A stretch of 64,000 nt of DNA from Salinispirillum marinum (lineage in GTDB: Bacteria; Pseudomonadota; Gammaproteobacteria; Pseudomonadales; Natronospirillaceae): NCBI RefSeq assembly GCF_042651565.1, contig NZ_JBHSDF010000002.1, one strand, 5' to 3'. Both the position numbers and the translations under genes were made by a program. Under the pieces are notes generated by a model. The model was given only the letters and a program-made list of their open reading frames with translations, had not been told where the DNA came from and did not search any database. Positions 24,595 to 32,590 of the stretch are shown piece after piece (the first letter of the stretch is position 1; the number at the start of each line of letters is the position of its first letter).

Positions 24595-27554
24595 GTTTCA
24601 GTTTAGGCATTTTATTGGGTTGTTTGGCCGGTTATCTGGCCTTGCTGGGGTTGGTCGCCATCGCGTCCGATCGCGGCTGGTTGACGCGTCGCTGGTCGGA
24701 AAACCCGCTCATTTATACCTTGGCGTTAAGCATTTATTTCAGCGCTTGGGCGTTTATGGGCAGCCTTGCCTTGGCGTACCAGTTTCAAGCCGGATTCCTG
24801 ACCCTATATGTCGGTGTGGTGTTGCTCTTTGTTGCGGCGCCGGTGCTGGTGCGCCCGGTATTACGCATTGCGCAGAGTTATCAGTTGGGTTCACTGGCCG
24901 ATATGATGGCCTTCCGCTTTCGTTCCCGTTCCGCCGGAACTTGGGTCGCCTTGGCGCTCACCCTCACCGCACTCCCCTTATTGGCGCTACAAATTCGCAT
25001 TTTGAGCGACAGCGTGCAGTTTTTGTTACCGGGAACGCCAGTACTGCACATTGCGGCAGCGTTCGGGGCCGTCGCCGTGATACTGACCATGCTCTTAAGC
25101 GACCGCCAACGCACGCCCACGCAGCGGCATCACAGTTTGGTGATGGTGTTAGCGCTCGACGGTGCTTGGAAGTTGGCGGTGATGCTCGGCTTGGGCGGTT
25201 TTGTGGTGTGGCAGTTGTTCGCCGGACCAGCTGACTTGTGGAACTGGCAGCTGCAAGAGGCGGAGCGTTACCTGCGGTATAACCCGCGTTTGGCACTGGC
25301 CCCTGGCCTCACTATGGTCATCATGTTTGTGCTGGCGCCCATCGTTTTCCCGCATATGTTTCATATTCTGGTGCGAGAACACCCCGACCGTTCCGAGCCG
25401 CGCTGGTTGCAGTGGGGCTTGCCAGTGTATGCGGCGTTGTTCGCGCTGCCGGTTTTGCCCATTCTTTGGGGCGGCATTCGGCTGAACTTCCCGACCGCTG
25501 CCGAGCTTTTTGTGCTGAGCATACCGACCTTCATGTCGTTCCCGGAGCTCACCTTGGCGCTCTTTGTGGCGGTGGCCTCGGCCGCACTGACGACCACGGT
25601 AGTAACAGCGCTGGCCTTGGCATCCATGTGGGTGAACCATGGCGTGCTGCCGTACTTTCCGCCACGCCGCGAAAGTGCCGACATTTACCGTTGGTTGTTG
25701 TGGATGCGCCGTGGCATTGTGGCCGCGCTATTAGCTCTCAGCGTATTGGTGGCGCTGCTGCTGCATGACCAACAAAGCCTGACCCAATTGGGGCTGGTGA
25801 CCTTTGCCTCCGCGTTGCAATTTATTCCCGGCTTAATTGGTTTGTTGTATTGGCCCGGTGCAAGCCGTCGTGGCTTTGTCGGCGGGTTGATCGGCGGTAT
25901 GGGCAGTTGGCTGCTGTTGATGGGCTTACCCCTGTTGTTGGCACCCGGTTTGTTGCCCTTTCCCTTGCCTGCCACCATTGCGGTGCTGGGCGATGAATGG
26001 TTTACCTCGTCGTTGTTGGCGTTGCTGATTAATTTGTCGTTGTTTGTCGGGTTGTCTATTCGTTACCCACCGTCCCGCCGTGAACTGGCAGCAGCCAGTG
26101 CCTGTAGCCAGAACGCCCCATTGTCACCCAGTCGGCGGGCCCTGCGAGCGCACAACGCACGCGAGTTTGTGCAGCAATTGGCTCGACCCTTGGGGCAGGT
26201 AACGGCAGAGCGCGAGGTGGATCGGGCCCTCAATGAATTAGGCTATACCTCCGCCGAATATCGCCCATTCGCCTTACGCCGTTTGCGCGACAGACTGGAG
26301 GTGAACCTCTCTGGCTTGATGGGCCCTAGTGTGGCGCAAGCCCTGGTAGAGCGCTATTTGGCGGTAGACAGTAATGAAATCGACCCCGCTACTGAAGACC
26401 TCTACCTGGTCGAAAACCGGCTGGAAGGTCTGCATACCCAGTTAACCGGTATGGCGCGTGAGCTTGATCAGTTACGCCGCTTTCACCGCGATACCTTGAT
26501 GCGCTTACCCATTGGTGTATTTTCGCTCGCTGCCGATGGCGAAATTCTATTGTGGAACCGGGTGATGGAGCAGTTGGTTGGCTTAACGGCCGAACAGGTG
26601 CTGGGCACCCGGTTGAATGCCTTACCCCCAGCTTGGCATGAATTGCTCTCTCAGTTTGTGAATGATCAACAAACCGATGCTGCCACCTTGCCGTTGGATA
26701 CCGACGAAGGCCGCCGCTGGTTAAGCCTGCATCGCTCCGCACCGGATGCCCATGCCAGCGCACAGTCCAGCGTGGAGTCAGCGGCTGTGGTCGTACTGGT
26801 GGACGACCAAACACAAACCAAATTGCTGGAAGACGAACTCATTCACAACGAACGTCTGGCCGCCATCGGCAGCCTCTCCGCCGGGGTGGCACATGAAATC
26901 GGCAACCCGATTACCGGCATTGATTCGCTAGCACAAGAGCTAAAATACATCAGCCAAGACAAAGACGTCCAAGACGTGGCGGTGCAAATTCGTGAACAAA
27001 CGCAACGGGTGACCACCATCGTACAGTCACTGGTCAGCTATGCCCATGCCGGGCAATCCAAACGCCAGGGCGACCATAGCCCGCATGCGTTGCATGAAAT
27101 CGTGCAGGATGCGGTAAACCTTCTGCAATTAAGCAAAGACAAAAAGCCCGTTGTGCTGCTCAATACCGTGCCACCCGAGTTGATTGTACTGTGTGACCCG
27201 CAACGCTTGGGGCAGGTGTTCATAAACCTGCTTACCAACGCGCGTGATGCTTCCAAACCACGCGATGAAATATTGATTGCCGCACTGGCCGACGCACACC
27301 GTATTCATATTGAAGTGGTAGACCGGGGTACCGGCATTCCCGATGCAGTAAAAGACCGCATTCTGGAACCCTTCTTCACCACCAAAGAGGTGGGCAAAGG
27401 CACCGGACTTGGTTTAGCCTTAGCCAGCAACATCATTGAAGAACATTTTGGCAGCTTGGAATTTGAAAGCCCGGCGTTCCGACTGGAAGGCCGAGGTACG
27501 CGGGTTATAATCACCCTTCCCCGATACAGTAGCGACACGGAATCAGCAGAATAA
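24591..27554 (+). CDS. cbrA: Transporter-linked sensor histidine kinase CbrA
   Basis: A 987-residue sensor that joins a SLC5/sodium-solute-symporter-like domain of about 13 membrane helices (residues 1-495) to a STAC-like linker (about 510-590, REFVQQLARPLGQVTAER), a PAS-like segment (640-720), HisKA with GVAHEIGNPITG (His near 768) and HATPase (LLTNARDAS, DRGTGIPD, GKGTGLGLALA). In Pseudomonas CbrA with CbrB controls use of carbon and nitrogen sources, and its transporter domain carries histidine. The neighbours gluQ, cbrB, pcnB, folK and panB match the Pseudomonas locus. It overlaps gluQ and cbrB. Confidence 0.93.
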   Translation: MSFSLGILLGCLAGYLALLGLVAIASDRGWLTRRWSENPLIYTLALSIYFSAWAFMGSLALAYQFQAGFLTLYVGVVLLFVAAPVLVRPVLRIAQSYQLGSLADMMAFRFRSRSAGTWVALALTLTALPLLALQIRILSDSVQFLLPGTPVLHIAAAFGAVAVILTMLLSDRQRTPTQRHHSLVMVLALDGAWKLAVMLGLGGFVVWQLFAGPADLWNWQLQEAERYLRYNPRLALAPGLTMVIMFVLAPIVFPHMFHILVREHPDRSEPRWLQWGLPVYAALFALPVLPILWGGIRLNFPTAAELFVLSIPTFMSFPELTLALFVAVASAALTTTVVTALALASMWVNHGVLPYFPPRRESADIYRWLLWMRRGIVAALLALSVLVALLLHDQQSLTQLGLVTFASALQFIPGLIGLLYWPGASRRGFVGGLIGGMGSWLLLMGLPLLLAPGLLPFPLPATIAVLGDEWFTSSLLALLINLSLFVGLSIRYPPSRRELAAASACSQNAPLSPSRRALRAHNAREFVQQLARPLGQVTAEREVDRALNELGYTSAEYRPFALRRLRDRLEVNLSGLMGPSVAQALVERYLAVDSNEIDPATEDLYLVENRLEGLHTQLTGMARELDQLRRFHRDTLMRLPIGVFSLAADGEILLWNRVMEQLVGLTAEQVLGTRLNALPPAWHELLSQFVNDQQTDAATLPLDTDEGRRWLSLHRSAPDAHASAQSSVESAAVVVLVDDQTQTKLLEDELIHNERLAAIGSLSAGVAHEIGNPITGIDSLAQELKYISQDKDVQDVAVQIREQTQRVTTIVQSLVSYAHAGQSKRQGDHSPHALHEIVQDAVNLLQLSKDKKPVVLLNTVPPELIVLCDPQRLGQVFINLLTNARDASKPRDEILIAALADAHRIHIEVVDRGTGIPDAVKDRILEPFFTTKEVGKGTGLGLALASNIIEEHFGSLEFESPAFRLEGRGTRVIITLPRYSSDTESAE

Positions 27555-28966
27555 TGGCCAACATACTCGTCGTCGAAGACGAAATGATCATCCGCAATGC
27601 CCTCCGCCGCTTACTGGAGCGCAACGAATTCACGGTTACCGAAGCCGGTTCGGTAGACGAAGCCTGTCAGAACGATCTGGACCAGTTCGATCTCATCATC
27701 AGCGATCTTCGCTTGCCCGGTGCAGAAGGCACGGAAATGATCACGCGCGCCCCCAATGTGCCCGTATTGATCATGACCAGCTACGCGAGCATGCGCTCCG
27801 CGGTAGACGCTATGAAACTGGGCGCGCAAGACTACATTGCCAAACCCTTTGACCACGACGACATGGTACAAACGGTCAAGCGGATCCTATTACATCGCCA
27901 AGGGGCGATCACCACCAGCAGCGAAGGTTCCAGCGAAAACCCCGGCACTGATGGTCAGTTGCGCCTCGGCCAAATGGTAGGGCAATGCGCACCCATGCAA
28001 TTGCTGTACAAACAAATTCTGAAGATTGCCCCCACACCCGTCACTGTTCTAATTCATGGCGAATCCGGTACCGGTAAAGAATTGGCTGCACGCGCCATTC
28101 ACGACCACAGTGCGCGCGCTAAGGCACCGATGATCTCCGTAAACTGCGCGGCGATTCCGGAAAGCCTGATTGAATCCGAACTGTTCGGGCATGAGCGCGG
28201 AGCCTTTACGGGCGCCGTATCAGCACGGCAGGGCTTGGTGGAAGCCGCCGATGGCGGGTCATTGTTCCTTGATGAAATTGGCGAATTGCCGATGGAAGCC
28301 CAAGCGCGTCTGCTGCGGGTGATTCAAGAGCGCGAAGTGCGGCGCGTGGGCACGGTGCATTCCCGCAAAGTGGATGTGCGCTTAATCGCCGCTACCCACC
28401 GCAATCTCAAAGAACTGGTAGAAGCCGGGCAGTTTCGCGAAGACTTATATTACCGCCTGCAGGTGATTGAGCTAAAAATTCCTCCGCTGCGCGTGCGTGG
28501 TGATGACATATTAATGATTGCCGAAGTACTGCTGCATCAATACGCCGAGAAAATGGGGCTTGCCGAACCGACCTTCTCGTCCGCCGCACGCAAGGCCATT
28601 CGGGAATACCATTGGCCCGGCAATGTGCGAGAACTCGAAAATGCCATGCAACGCGCGTTGATACTGAGCGAAGGCCCGGAAATTGAAGCGGCTGTATTGA
28701 ACATTGACCAGCGCGCCCGCGAGCATGTAATGCCAACACCCATTCAGAACGACAGCGACCCAACATTGCTCGCACCCGAGGATCCCTTGGAATCGCCCAG
28801 CCCCGAGGATGCGTCCTTAGAAGACTACTTCGTGCAGTTTGTGTTGGAGCATGAAGAAAACATGAGCGAGACTGAACTGGCGCAAAAACTGGGCATCAGT
28901 CGTAAAAACTTATGGGAACGTCGCCAACGCTTGGGCATCCCGCGCCGCAAAAGTAGCAAAGGGTAA
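27554..28966 (+). CDS. cbrB: Sigma-54-dependent response regulator CbrB
   Basis: NtrC-family activator of 470 residues. The receiver domain has phospho-Asp51 in IISDLRLPG. The AAA+ domain has Walker A GESGTGKE near 170, the sigma-54-contact loop GAFTGA near 216 and Walker B GGSLFLDEIGEL. A Fis-type helix-turn-helix follows (ELAQKLGISRKNLWERRQRLG). The start overlaps the cbrA stop by one base (TAATG). Its expected targets, enhancer-like TGTTAC/GTAACA sites with sigma-54 promoters, lie immediately downstream, and the first site overlaps the cbrB stop codon. Confidence 0.94.
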   Translation: MANILVVEDEMIIRNALRRLLERNEFTVTEAGSVDEACQNDLDQFDLIISDLRLPGAEGTEMITRAPNVPVLIMTSYASMRSAVDAMKLGAQDYIAKPFDHDDMVQTVKRILLHRQGAITTSSEGSSENPGTDGQLRLGQMVGQCAPMQLLYKQILKIAPTPVTVLIHGESGTGKELAARAIHDHSARAKAPMISVNCAAIPESLIESELFGHERGAFTGAVSARQGLVEAADGGSLFLDEIGELPMEAQARLLRVIQEREVRRVGTVHSRKVDVRLIAATHRNLKELVEAGQFREDLYYRLQVIELKIPPLRVRGDDILMIAEVLLHQYAEKMGLAEPTFSSAARKAIREYHWPGNVRELENAMQRALILSEGPEIEAAVLNIDQRAREHVMPTPIQNDSDPTLLAPEDPLESPSPEDASLEDYFVQFVLEHEENMSETELAQKLGISRKNLWERRQRLGIPRRKSSKG

Positions 28967-28989
28967 CAGCGGTAACAACAACCTGTTAC
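28963..28989. promoter_or_regulatory. CbrB enhancer-like site, copy 1
   Basis: GTAACA (28963), GTAACA (28972) and TGTTAC (28984) form an inverted set within 27 bp. They begin on the cbrB stop codon and lie about 90 bp before the first sigma-54 promoter, the usual range for an NtrC-type enhancer. From memory, TGTTAC/GTAACA half-sites are those used by CbrB in Pseudomonas at crcZ. Confidence 0.6.
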
Positions 28990-29074
28990 CGATCACCACA
29001 CACACCCTCTGTAAACAGGCAGTCAGTGCCGAGTAAATTTATTAAGTTATTGTTTTTAAAGGTTTTTTAAAAAC

Positions 29075-29090
29075 TGGCACGCCCCCTGCT
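29075..29090 (+). promoter_or_regulatory. Sigma-54 promoter of the first CrcZ-like RNA
   Basis: TGGCACGCCCCCTGCT has GG at -24 and GC at -12 separated by exactly 10 bp. It matches the RpoN consensus (TGGCACG-N4-TTGCW) at all but one position, preceded by an AT-rich tract. The predicted start is near 29101. Confidence 0.82.
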
Positions 29091-29100
29091 ATTACACTTG

Positions 29101-29189
29101 TACAATAACAAGTCCGACAACAAAAACAAAAACGGACAACATAGAGAATGACAGGGCCCACCTAAGAACAAAAACAAGGGCCCTTTTTT
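29101..29189 (+). ncRNA. crcZ: CrcZ-like small RNA, about 89 nt (copy 1)
   Basis: It starts about 12 nt after the sigma-54 -12 element and ends at a strong terminator. Two hairpins hold the message. GTCCG/CGGAC (29112-29137) encloses ACAACAAAAACAAAAA. GGGCCC/GGGCCC (29154-29183) encloses AAGAACAAAAACAAG and is followed by six T. Each loop region holds five A-R-N triplets in register, the sequence bound by the Hfq distal face and, in Pseudomonas, by Hfq/Crc. CrcZ of P. aeruginosa lies in the same place between cbrB and pcnB, also under CbrB and sigma-54, but is about 400 nt. No open reading frame of note. The boundaries are predicted. Confidence 0.78.
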
Positions 29190-29403
29190 CTTGTCTGAAA
29201 TTTCACTTTTCGCCCTCTACCCCCCGACTTTTCAATACTTTCTATCCCCTGTTCGGCAGACCTTAAAGTGCGCGTTCCTCCTGATTGCCCAGACGCTTTG
29301 ATCTAGTCAACCTCGACTGTATAACTGTTCTGCTCCGAGCAAAGAATCAGGAACGCAGGGAATTACATGCCGTTCTGGCGTCACCGAATTTGCATGAAAA
29401 CAT
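29190..29403. other. Spacer between the two RNA modules
   Basis: About 210 bp without a clear gene. A plus-strand frame from 29285 runs on across the second enhancer, promoter and RNA and is therefore judged spurious. I see no third promoter or A-rich motif. Confidence 0.4.
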
Positions 29404-29443
29404 TGTTACCTACCGAAACACACGACTGGGTAAAACGGTAACA
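29404..29443. promoter_or_regulatory. CbrB enhancer-like site, copy 2
   Basis: TGTTAC (29404-29409) and GTAACA (29438-29443) are inverted half-sites 28 bp apart, about 75 bp before the second sigma-54 promoter. The spacing differs from copy 1. Confidence 0.5.
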
Positions 29444-29516
29444 AAAGTCACACATTCAAGTTCACGTAAAGATACGAAAATTCTTAACACATTGTTTTTA
29501 AAGGGTTTTTTAAAAT

Positions 29517-29532
29517 TGGCACGCCGCCTGCT
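29517..29532 (+). promoter_or_regulatory. Sigma-54 promoter of the second CrcZ-like RNA
   Basis: TGGCACGCCGCCTGCT keeps GG and GC 10 bp apart. The preceding AT tract (TTGTTTTTAAAGG then TTTTTTAAAA) is nearly identical to that of copy 1, which shows duplication. The predicted start is near 29543. Confidence 0.8.
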
Positions 29533-29542
29533 ACTAGTAGCG

Positions 29543-29706
29543 TGCGAAAGACGAGCTCTAAAACAAAAATAACAACCGAGCGCATGACATTACGGTGCCG
29601 CCTAAAAATAAAAAGAAGGTGCCGTTTCTGCCAGACGCAGAAAACAACAAGAAAAAGATGCGTTGACAGTGAACTTGCTGCGCAAGCTGGCCTTCGGGCC
29701 AGCTTG
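29543..29706 (+). ncRNA. CrcY-like small RNA (copy 2), 3' end uncertain
   Basis: Layout as in copy 1. GCTC/GAGC (29555-29581) encloses AACAAAAATAACAAC, five A-R-N triplets. ACGGTGCC/GGTGCCGT (from 29603) pairs through two G-U wobbles and encloses AAAAATAAAAAGAAG, again five triplets. This second stem is followed only by TTTCTG, a poor terminator. The RNA may run on through AACAACAAGAAAAAG (29643-29657) to the 10-bp UUCG hairpin at 29683-29706, giving about 160 nt and three binding tracts. The 3' boundary is the least certain part. Confidence 0.68.
29683..29706 (+). terminator. Stable UUCG hairpin downstream of the second RNA
   Basis: CAAGCTGGCC and GGCCAGCTTG pair perfectly around a TTCG tetraloop. 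The following sequence (ATGATCTTCT) is only moderately T-rich, so it may be an inefficient terminator or a 3'-protecting hairpin, allowing read-through to pcnB. Confidence 0.5.
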
Positions 29707-29828
29707 ATGATCTTCTGCTCTGCTTACTAACCTCGGTACAACTCATCACTTCTACTGTTCAGGCCTTCTGCCATGCGTTAAACTGCGCCGCATTGAAGAT
29801 TTTTTGATCACCTGAAGGAATTCACCCG

Positions 29829-31187
29829 TTGCTGCAAGCTATAAAGCGACTATTTGGCCAAGCCACCACGCCGGTCTCGGACACTGTGACGCTTACCCAT
29901 ATACCCCGCGAACATCACCCCATTTCACGCAAAGACATCAGCGAAAATGCGCTGAAGGTTTTGTACCGTCTGCAAAAAGCCAATCATGAAGCGTATCTGG
30001 TCGGTGGTGGTGTGCGTGATCTACTGGTCGGCTTAAAACCCAAAGATTTCGATGTGGTGACCGACGCCACCCCGGAACAGGTCCGCGATTTGTTTCGTAA
30101 TTCGCGCATCATTGGCCGGCGCTTTAAAATCGTACATGTGCTGTTTGGTCGCGAAGTGATTGAAGTGGCCACCTATCGTACCGGTGCAGAAGAAACCGAT
30201 GACGAACCGAGCGGCAAAGACGCGGCGCATGTGCGCTCGCAGAAAGGTATGCTGCTCCGTGATAACGTCTATGGCACCTTGGAAGACGATGTGATCCGCC
30301 GTGACTTTACGGTAAATGCGATGTACTACACGCCGAAAGATTTTTCCTTGGTGACCTTACCGCAATCCATGGAAGACATCGCCCAACGCCTCATTCGCAT
30401 CATGGGCAACCCGGAACAACGGTACCGTGAAGACCCCGTCCGGATGCTGCGCGCCGTTCGGTTCGCGGCCAAACTCAATTTCAACATCGAAGCGCAAACC
30501 GCCGCCCCGATCAAACCGTTGGGTGAACTGTTAGAGCACATTCCCGCCGCGCGTTTATTTGATGATGTACTCAAGCTGTTCATGGGTGGATATGCGGTTC
30601 GTACCTATGACTTATTGCACGAATACGGCCTGTTCAAACGGTTGTTCCCGGACACCGCGAAAATCCTGCAACAAACAGACAACGCCTCGTATGACCGATT
30701 GATTCGTCAGGCCTTGGCCAATACCAACGACCGCATTGCCCAGGGTAAACCGGTGACGCCTGCGTTCTTATATGCAGCCATGCTGTGGCCGGTCATGCAT
30801 ACCGAAGCCACTGAGTTGAGCGCGCACGGCATGCCAACGTTGCCCGCCTATCAGCAAGCGGGGCAAGACGCGTTATCTCGTCAAGGTCGCCGTACCTCGA
30901 TTCCCAAGCGCTTCCAAATCAGTATCCGTGAAATTTGGGAGATGCAACTGCGCTTGCCTCAGCGCCATGGTCAGCGCGCCGAACGCTTGGTTACCCACCC
31001 GCGTTTTCGTGCCGCCTTTGATTTCCTATTGCTGCGTGAAGCTGCCGGTGAAGTCACCGATGGTTTAGGCCAATGGTGGGAAGATTATCAGGAAGAACAC
31101 GTCGATGGCCGCGTAGCCATGGTGAAAAAATTGGGTGCACCGGCCGGTGGAAAACGCCCAGCCCGGCGTCGGAGACGCCCGCAATGA
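29829..31187 (+). CDS. pcnB: Poly(A) polymerase I
   Basis: Adds poly(A) tails to RNA 3' ends and promotes decay, including that of small RNAs. Its 452 residues show the nucleotidyltransferase core YLVGGGVRDLLVGLKPKDFDVVTDATPEQV, RRFKIVHVLFG, DVIRRDFTVNAMYY and the RVRM-type DPVRMLRAVRFAAKL. The C-terminus is Arg-rich (RPARRRRRPQ), as in PcnB but not CCA-adding enzymes. The start is TTG at 29829 with AAGGAA 9 nt upstream and no nearby ATG. It overlaps folK by ATGA. Confidence 0.94.
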   Translation: MLQAIKRLFGQATTPVSDTVTLTHIPREHHPISRKDISENALKVLYRLQKANHEAYLVGGGVRDLLVGLKPKDFDVVTDATPEQVRDLFRNSRIIGRRFKIVHVLFGREVIEVATYRTGAEETDDEPSGKDAAHVRSQKGMLLRDNVYGTLEDDVIRRDFTVNAMYYTPKDFSLVTLPQSMEDIAQRLIRIMGNPEQRYREDPVRMLRAVRFAAKLNFNIEAQTAAPIKPLGELLEHIPAARLFDDVLKLFMGGYAVRTYDLLHEYGLFKRLFPDTAKILQQTDNASYDRLIRQALANTNDRIAQGKPVTPAFLYAAMLWPVMHTEATELSAHGMPTLPAYQQAGQDALSRQGRRTSIPKRFQISIREIWEMQLRLPQRHGQRAERLVTHPRFRAAFDFLLLREAAGEVTDGLGQWWEDYQEEHVDGRVAMVKKLGAPAGGKRPARRRRRPQ

Positions 31188-31672
31188 AACAATTCCATCA
31201 GGCCTTTATTGGCCTCGGTAGCAATATGGACGACCCTATTGCGCAGTTAGATAAGGCTATTGATGCCCTCCAGCGCACCGAAGGCGTTTCGCTGGTCGCT
31301 GTGTCGGGTTATTATCGCAGCCAACCCATTGGCCCGCAGGATCAAGACGACTTCATCAATGCCGTGGTTGATATATCAACCAATCTCGAACCGGAGGCAT
31401 TGCTCTCCGTTTTGCAAACCATAGAGCAAGCGCAAGGTAGGATTCGTGACCGCCATTGGGGCCCGCGTACGCTCGACCTTGATCTGCTTTATTACGAGGG
31501 TGAAACGCGGCAGAGTGAAATGCTAACGTTGCCGCACCCACGCATCACCGAACGGGCCTTTGTGTTGATTCCTTTATATGATCTCGCCCCTGACTTGGTA
31601 TTTCAGGATCACCCGCTGGAGCACTGGTTGACACTGACCGACGACCAGAGTGTTGAGCATCTGTCTTTGTGA
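31184..31672 (+). CDS. folK: 2-amino-4-hydroxy-6-hydroxymethyldihydropteridine pyrophosphokinase
   Basis: Transfers pyrophosphate from ATP to the pterin in folate synthesis. The 162 residues show FIGLGSNMDDP, SQPIGPQDQDDFINAV, RDRHWGPRTLDLDLLYY (Mg2+-binding Asp pair) and LPHPRITERAFVLIPLYDLAP. The start at 31184 overlaps the pcnB stop; an earlier in-frame start lies within pcnB. It is followed by a 126-bp space with a TATAGT before panB. Confidence 0.95.
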   Translation: MKQFHQAFIGLGSNMDDPIAQLDKAIDALQRTEGVSLVAVSGYYRSQPIGPQDQDDFINAVVDISTNLEPEALLSVLQTIEQAQGRIRDRHWGPRTLDLDLLYYEGETRQSEMLTLPHPRITERAFVLIPLYDLAPDLVFQDHPLEHWLTLTDDQSVEHLSL

Positions 31673-31798
31673 GCTGACGCCACAGATTAAGAAAAAATCA
31701 TCTATAGTTGTGCTCAGCACCACCAAAAGCTGCATTGGCGTTTATCGCTTGCGCGCTTTTCGGTATAGTTCCCGCCTCTCTATACGTGTGAGGTTGCC

Positions 31799-32590
31799 AT
31801 GACGAAAGTCACGATCAACACCCTGCAAAAAATGAAAACCGAAGGCCAGCGCTTTGCGGCGTTGACCGCCTACGATGCCACGCAAGCCCATTGGGTCAGT
31901 TCTGCGGGCGTTGAAGTCCTGCTGGTGGGTGATTCCCTCGGCATGGTCATTCAGGGTAATGACAGCACCGTTCCGGTGAGCTTGGACGATATGGTGTATC
32001 ACACACGCGCCGTAGCACGAGGTAACCAGAACGGATTACTGATGGCTGACGTGCCCTTTATGATGGCGGCCACGGTAGAACGTACGCTTGAGGCTGCCCA
32101 CGCCTTGATGCAAGCGGGTGCTGAAATCATCAAGGTCGAAGGTGGCGCCTGGCTGGCCCCGGCGATTGAAATTTTGGCGCGCAATGGCGTACCCGTGTGT
32201 GCACACTTGGGGCTAACCCCGCAAGCGGTCAATAAATTTGGTGGCTATCGCGTACAGGGCAAAACCGATACTGCCGGTGAACAACTTCTGGCCGATGCCA
32301 AAGCCTTAGAAGACGCCGGTGCCGACGTGCTATTGGTTGAATGCATACCCGCACCACTGGCAAAGCGCCTGACCGCGCAATCTCGCGTACCGGTCGTTGG
32401 TATTGGGGCGGGTGCCGACACCGATGGACAAGTCCTTGTCTTATACGACATGCTGGGCATGAACCCCGGTCGCAATGCGCGCTTTGTGCGCAATTTCATG
32501 GCCGATGCCGACACCCCTCAAGCAGCTATAGCCGCCTATGCCGATGCGGTACGCAACCGTTCGTTTCCAGCCGAAGAGCACAGCTTCTAA
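31799..32590 (+). CDS. panB: Ketopantoate hydroxymethyltransferase
   Basis: First committed step of pantothenate synthesis: 2-oxoisovalerate plus methylene-tetrahydrofolate to ketopantoate. It is a 263-residue TIM barrel with LLVGDSLGMVIQG, metal-binding Asp in MADVPFM, KVEGG, HLGLTPQAVNKFGG and catalytic Glu in LLVECIPA. GAGG lies 5 nt before the ATG. It overlaps panC by one base (TAATG). Confidence 0.96.
   Translation: MTKVTINTLQKMKTEGQRFAALTAYDATQAHWVSSAGVEVLLVGDSLGMVIQGNDSTVPVSLDDMVYHTRAVARGNQNGLLMADVPFMMAATVERTLEAAHALMQAGAEIIKVEGGAWLAPAIEILARNGVPVCAHLGLTPQAVNKFGGYRVQGKTDTAGEQLLADAKALEDAGADVLLVECIPAPLAKRLTAQSRVPVVGIGAGADTDGQVLVLYDMLGMNPGRNARFVRNFMADADTPQAAIAAYADAVRNRSFPAEEHSF

Noticed and set aside
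29285..29572. 95-codon plus-strand frame in the cbrB-pcnB gap
   Set aside because: It runs through the second enhancer, the sigma-54 promoter and the start of the second RNA, has no ribosome site and no recognisable composition.
29542..29749. Short frames on both strands over the second small RNA
   Set aside because: They are explained by the A-rich RNA sequence, with lysine/arginine-rich low-complexity products and no ribosome sites.
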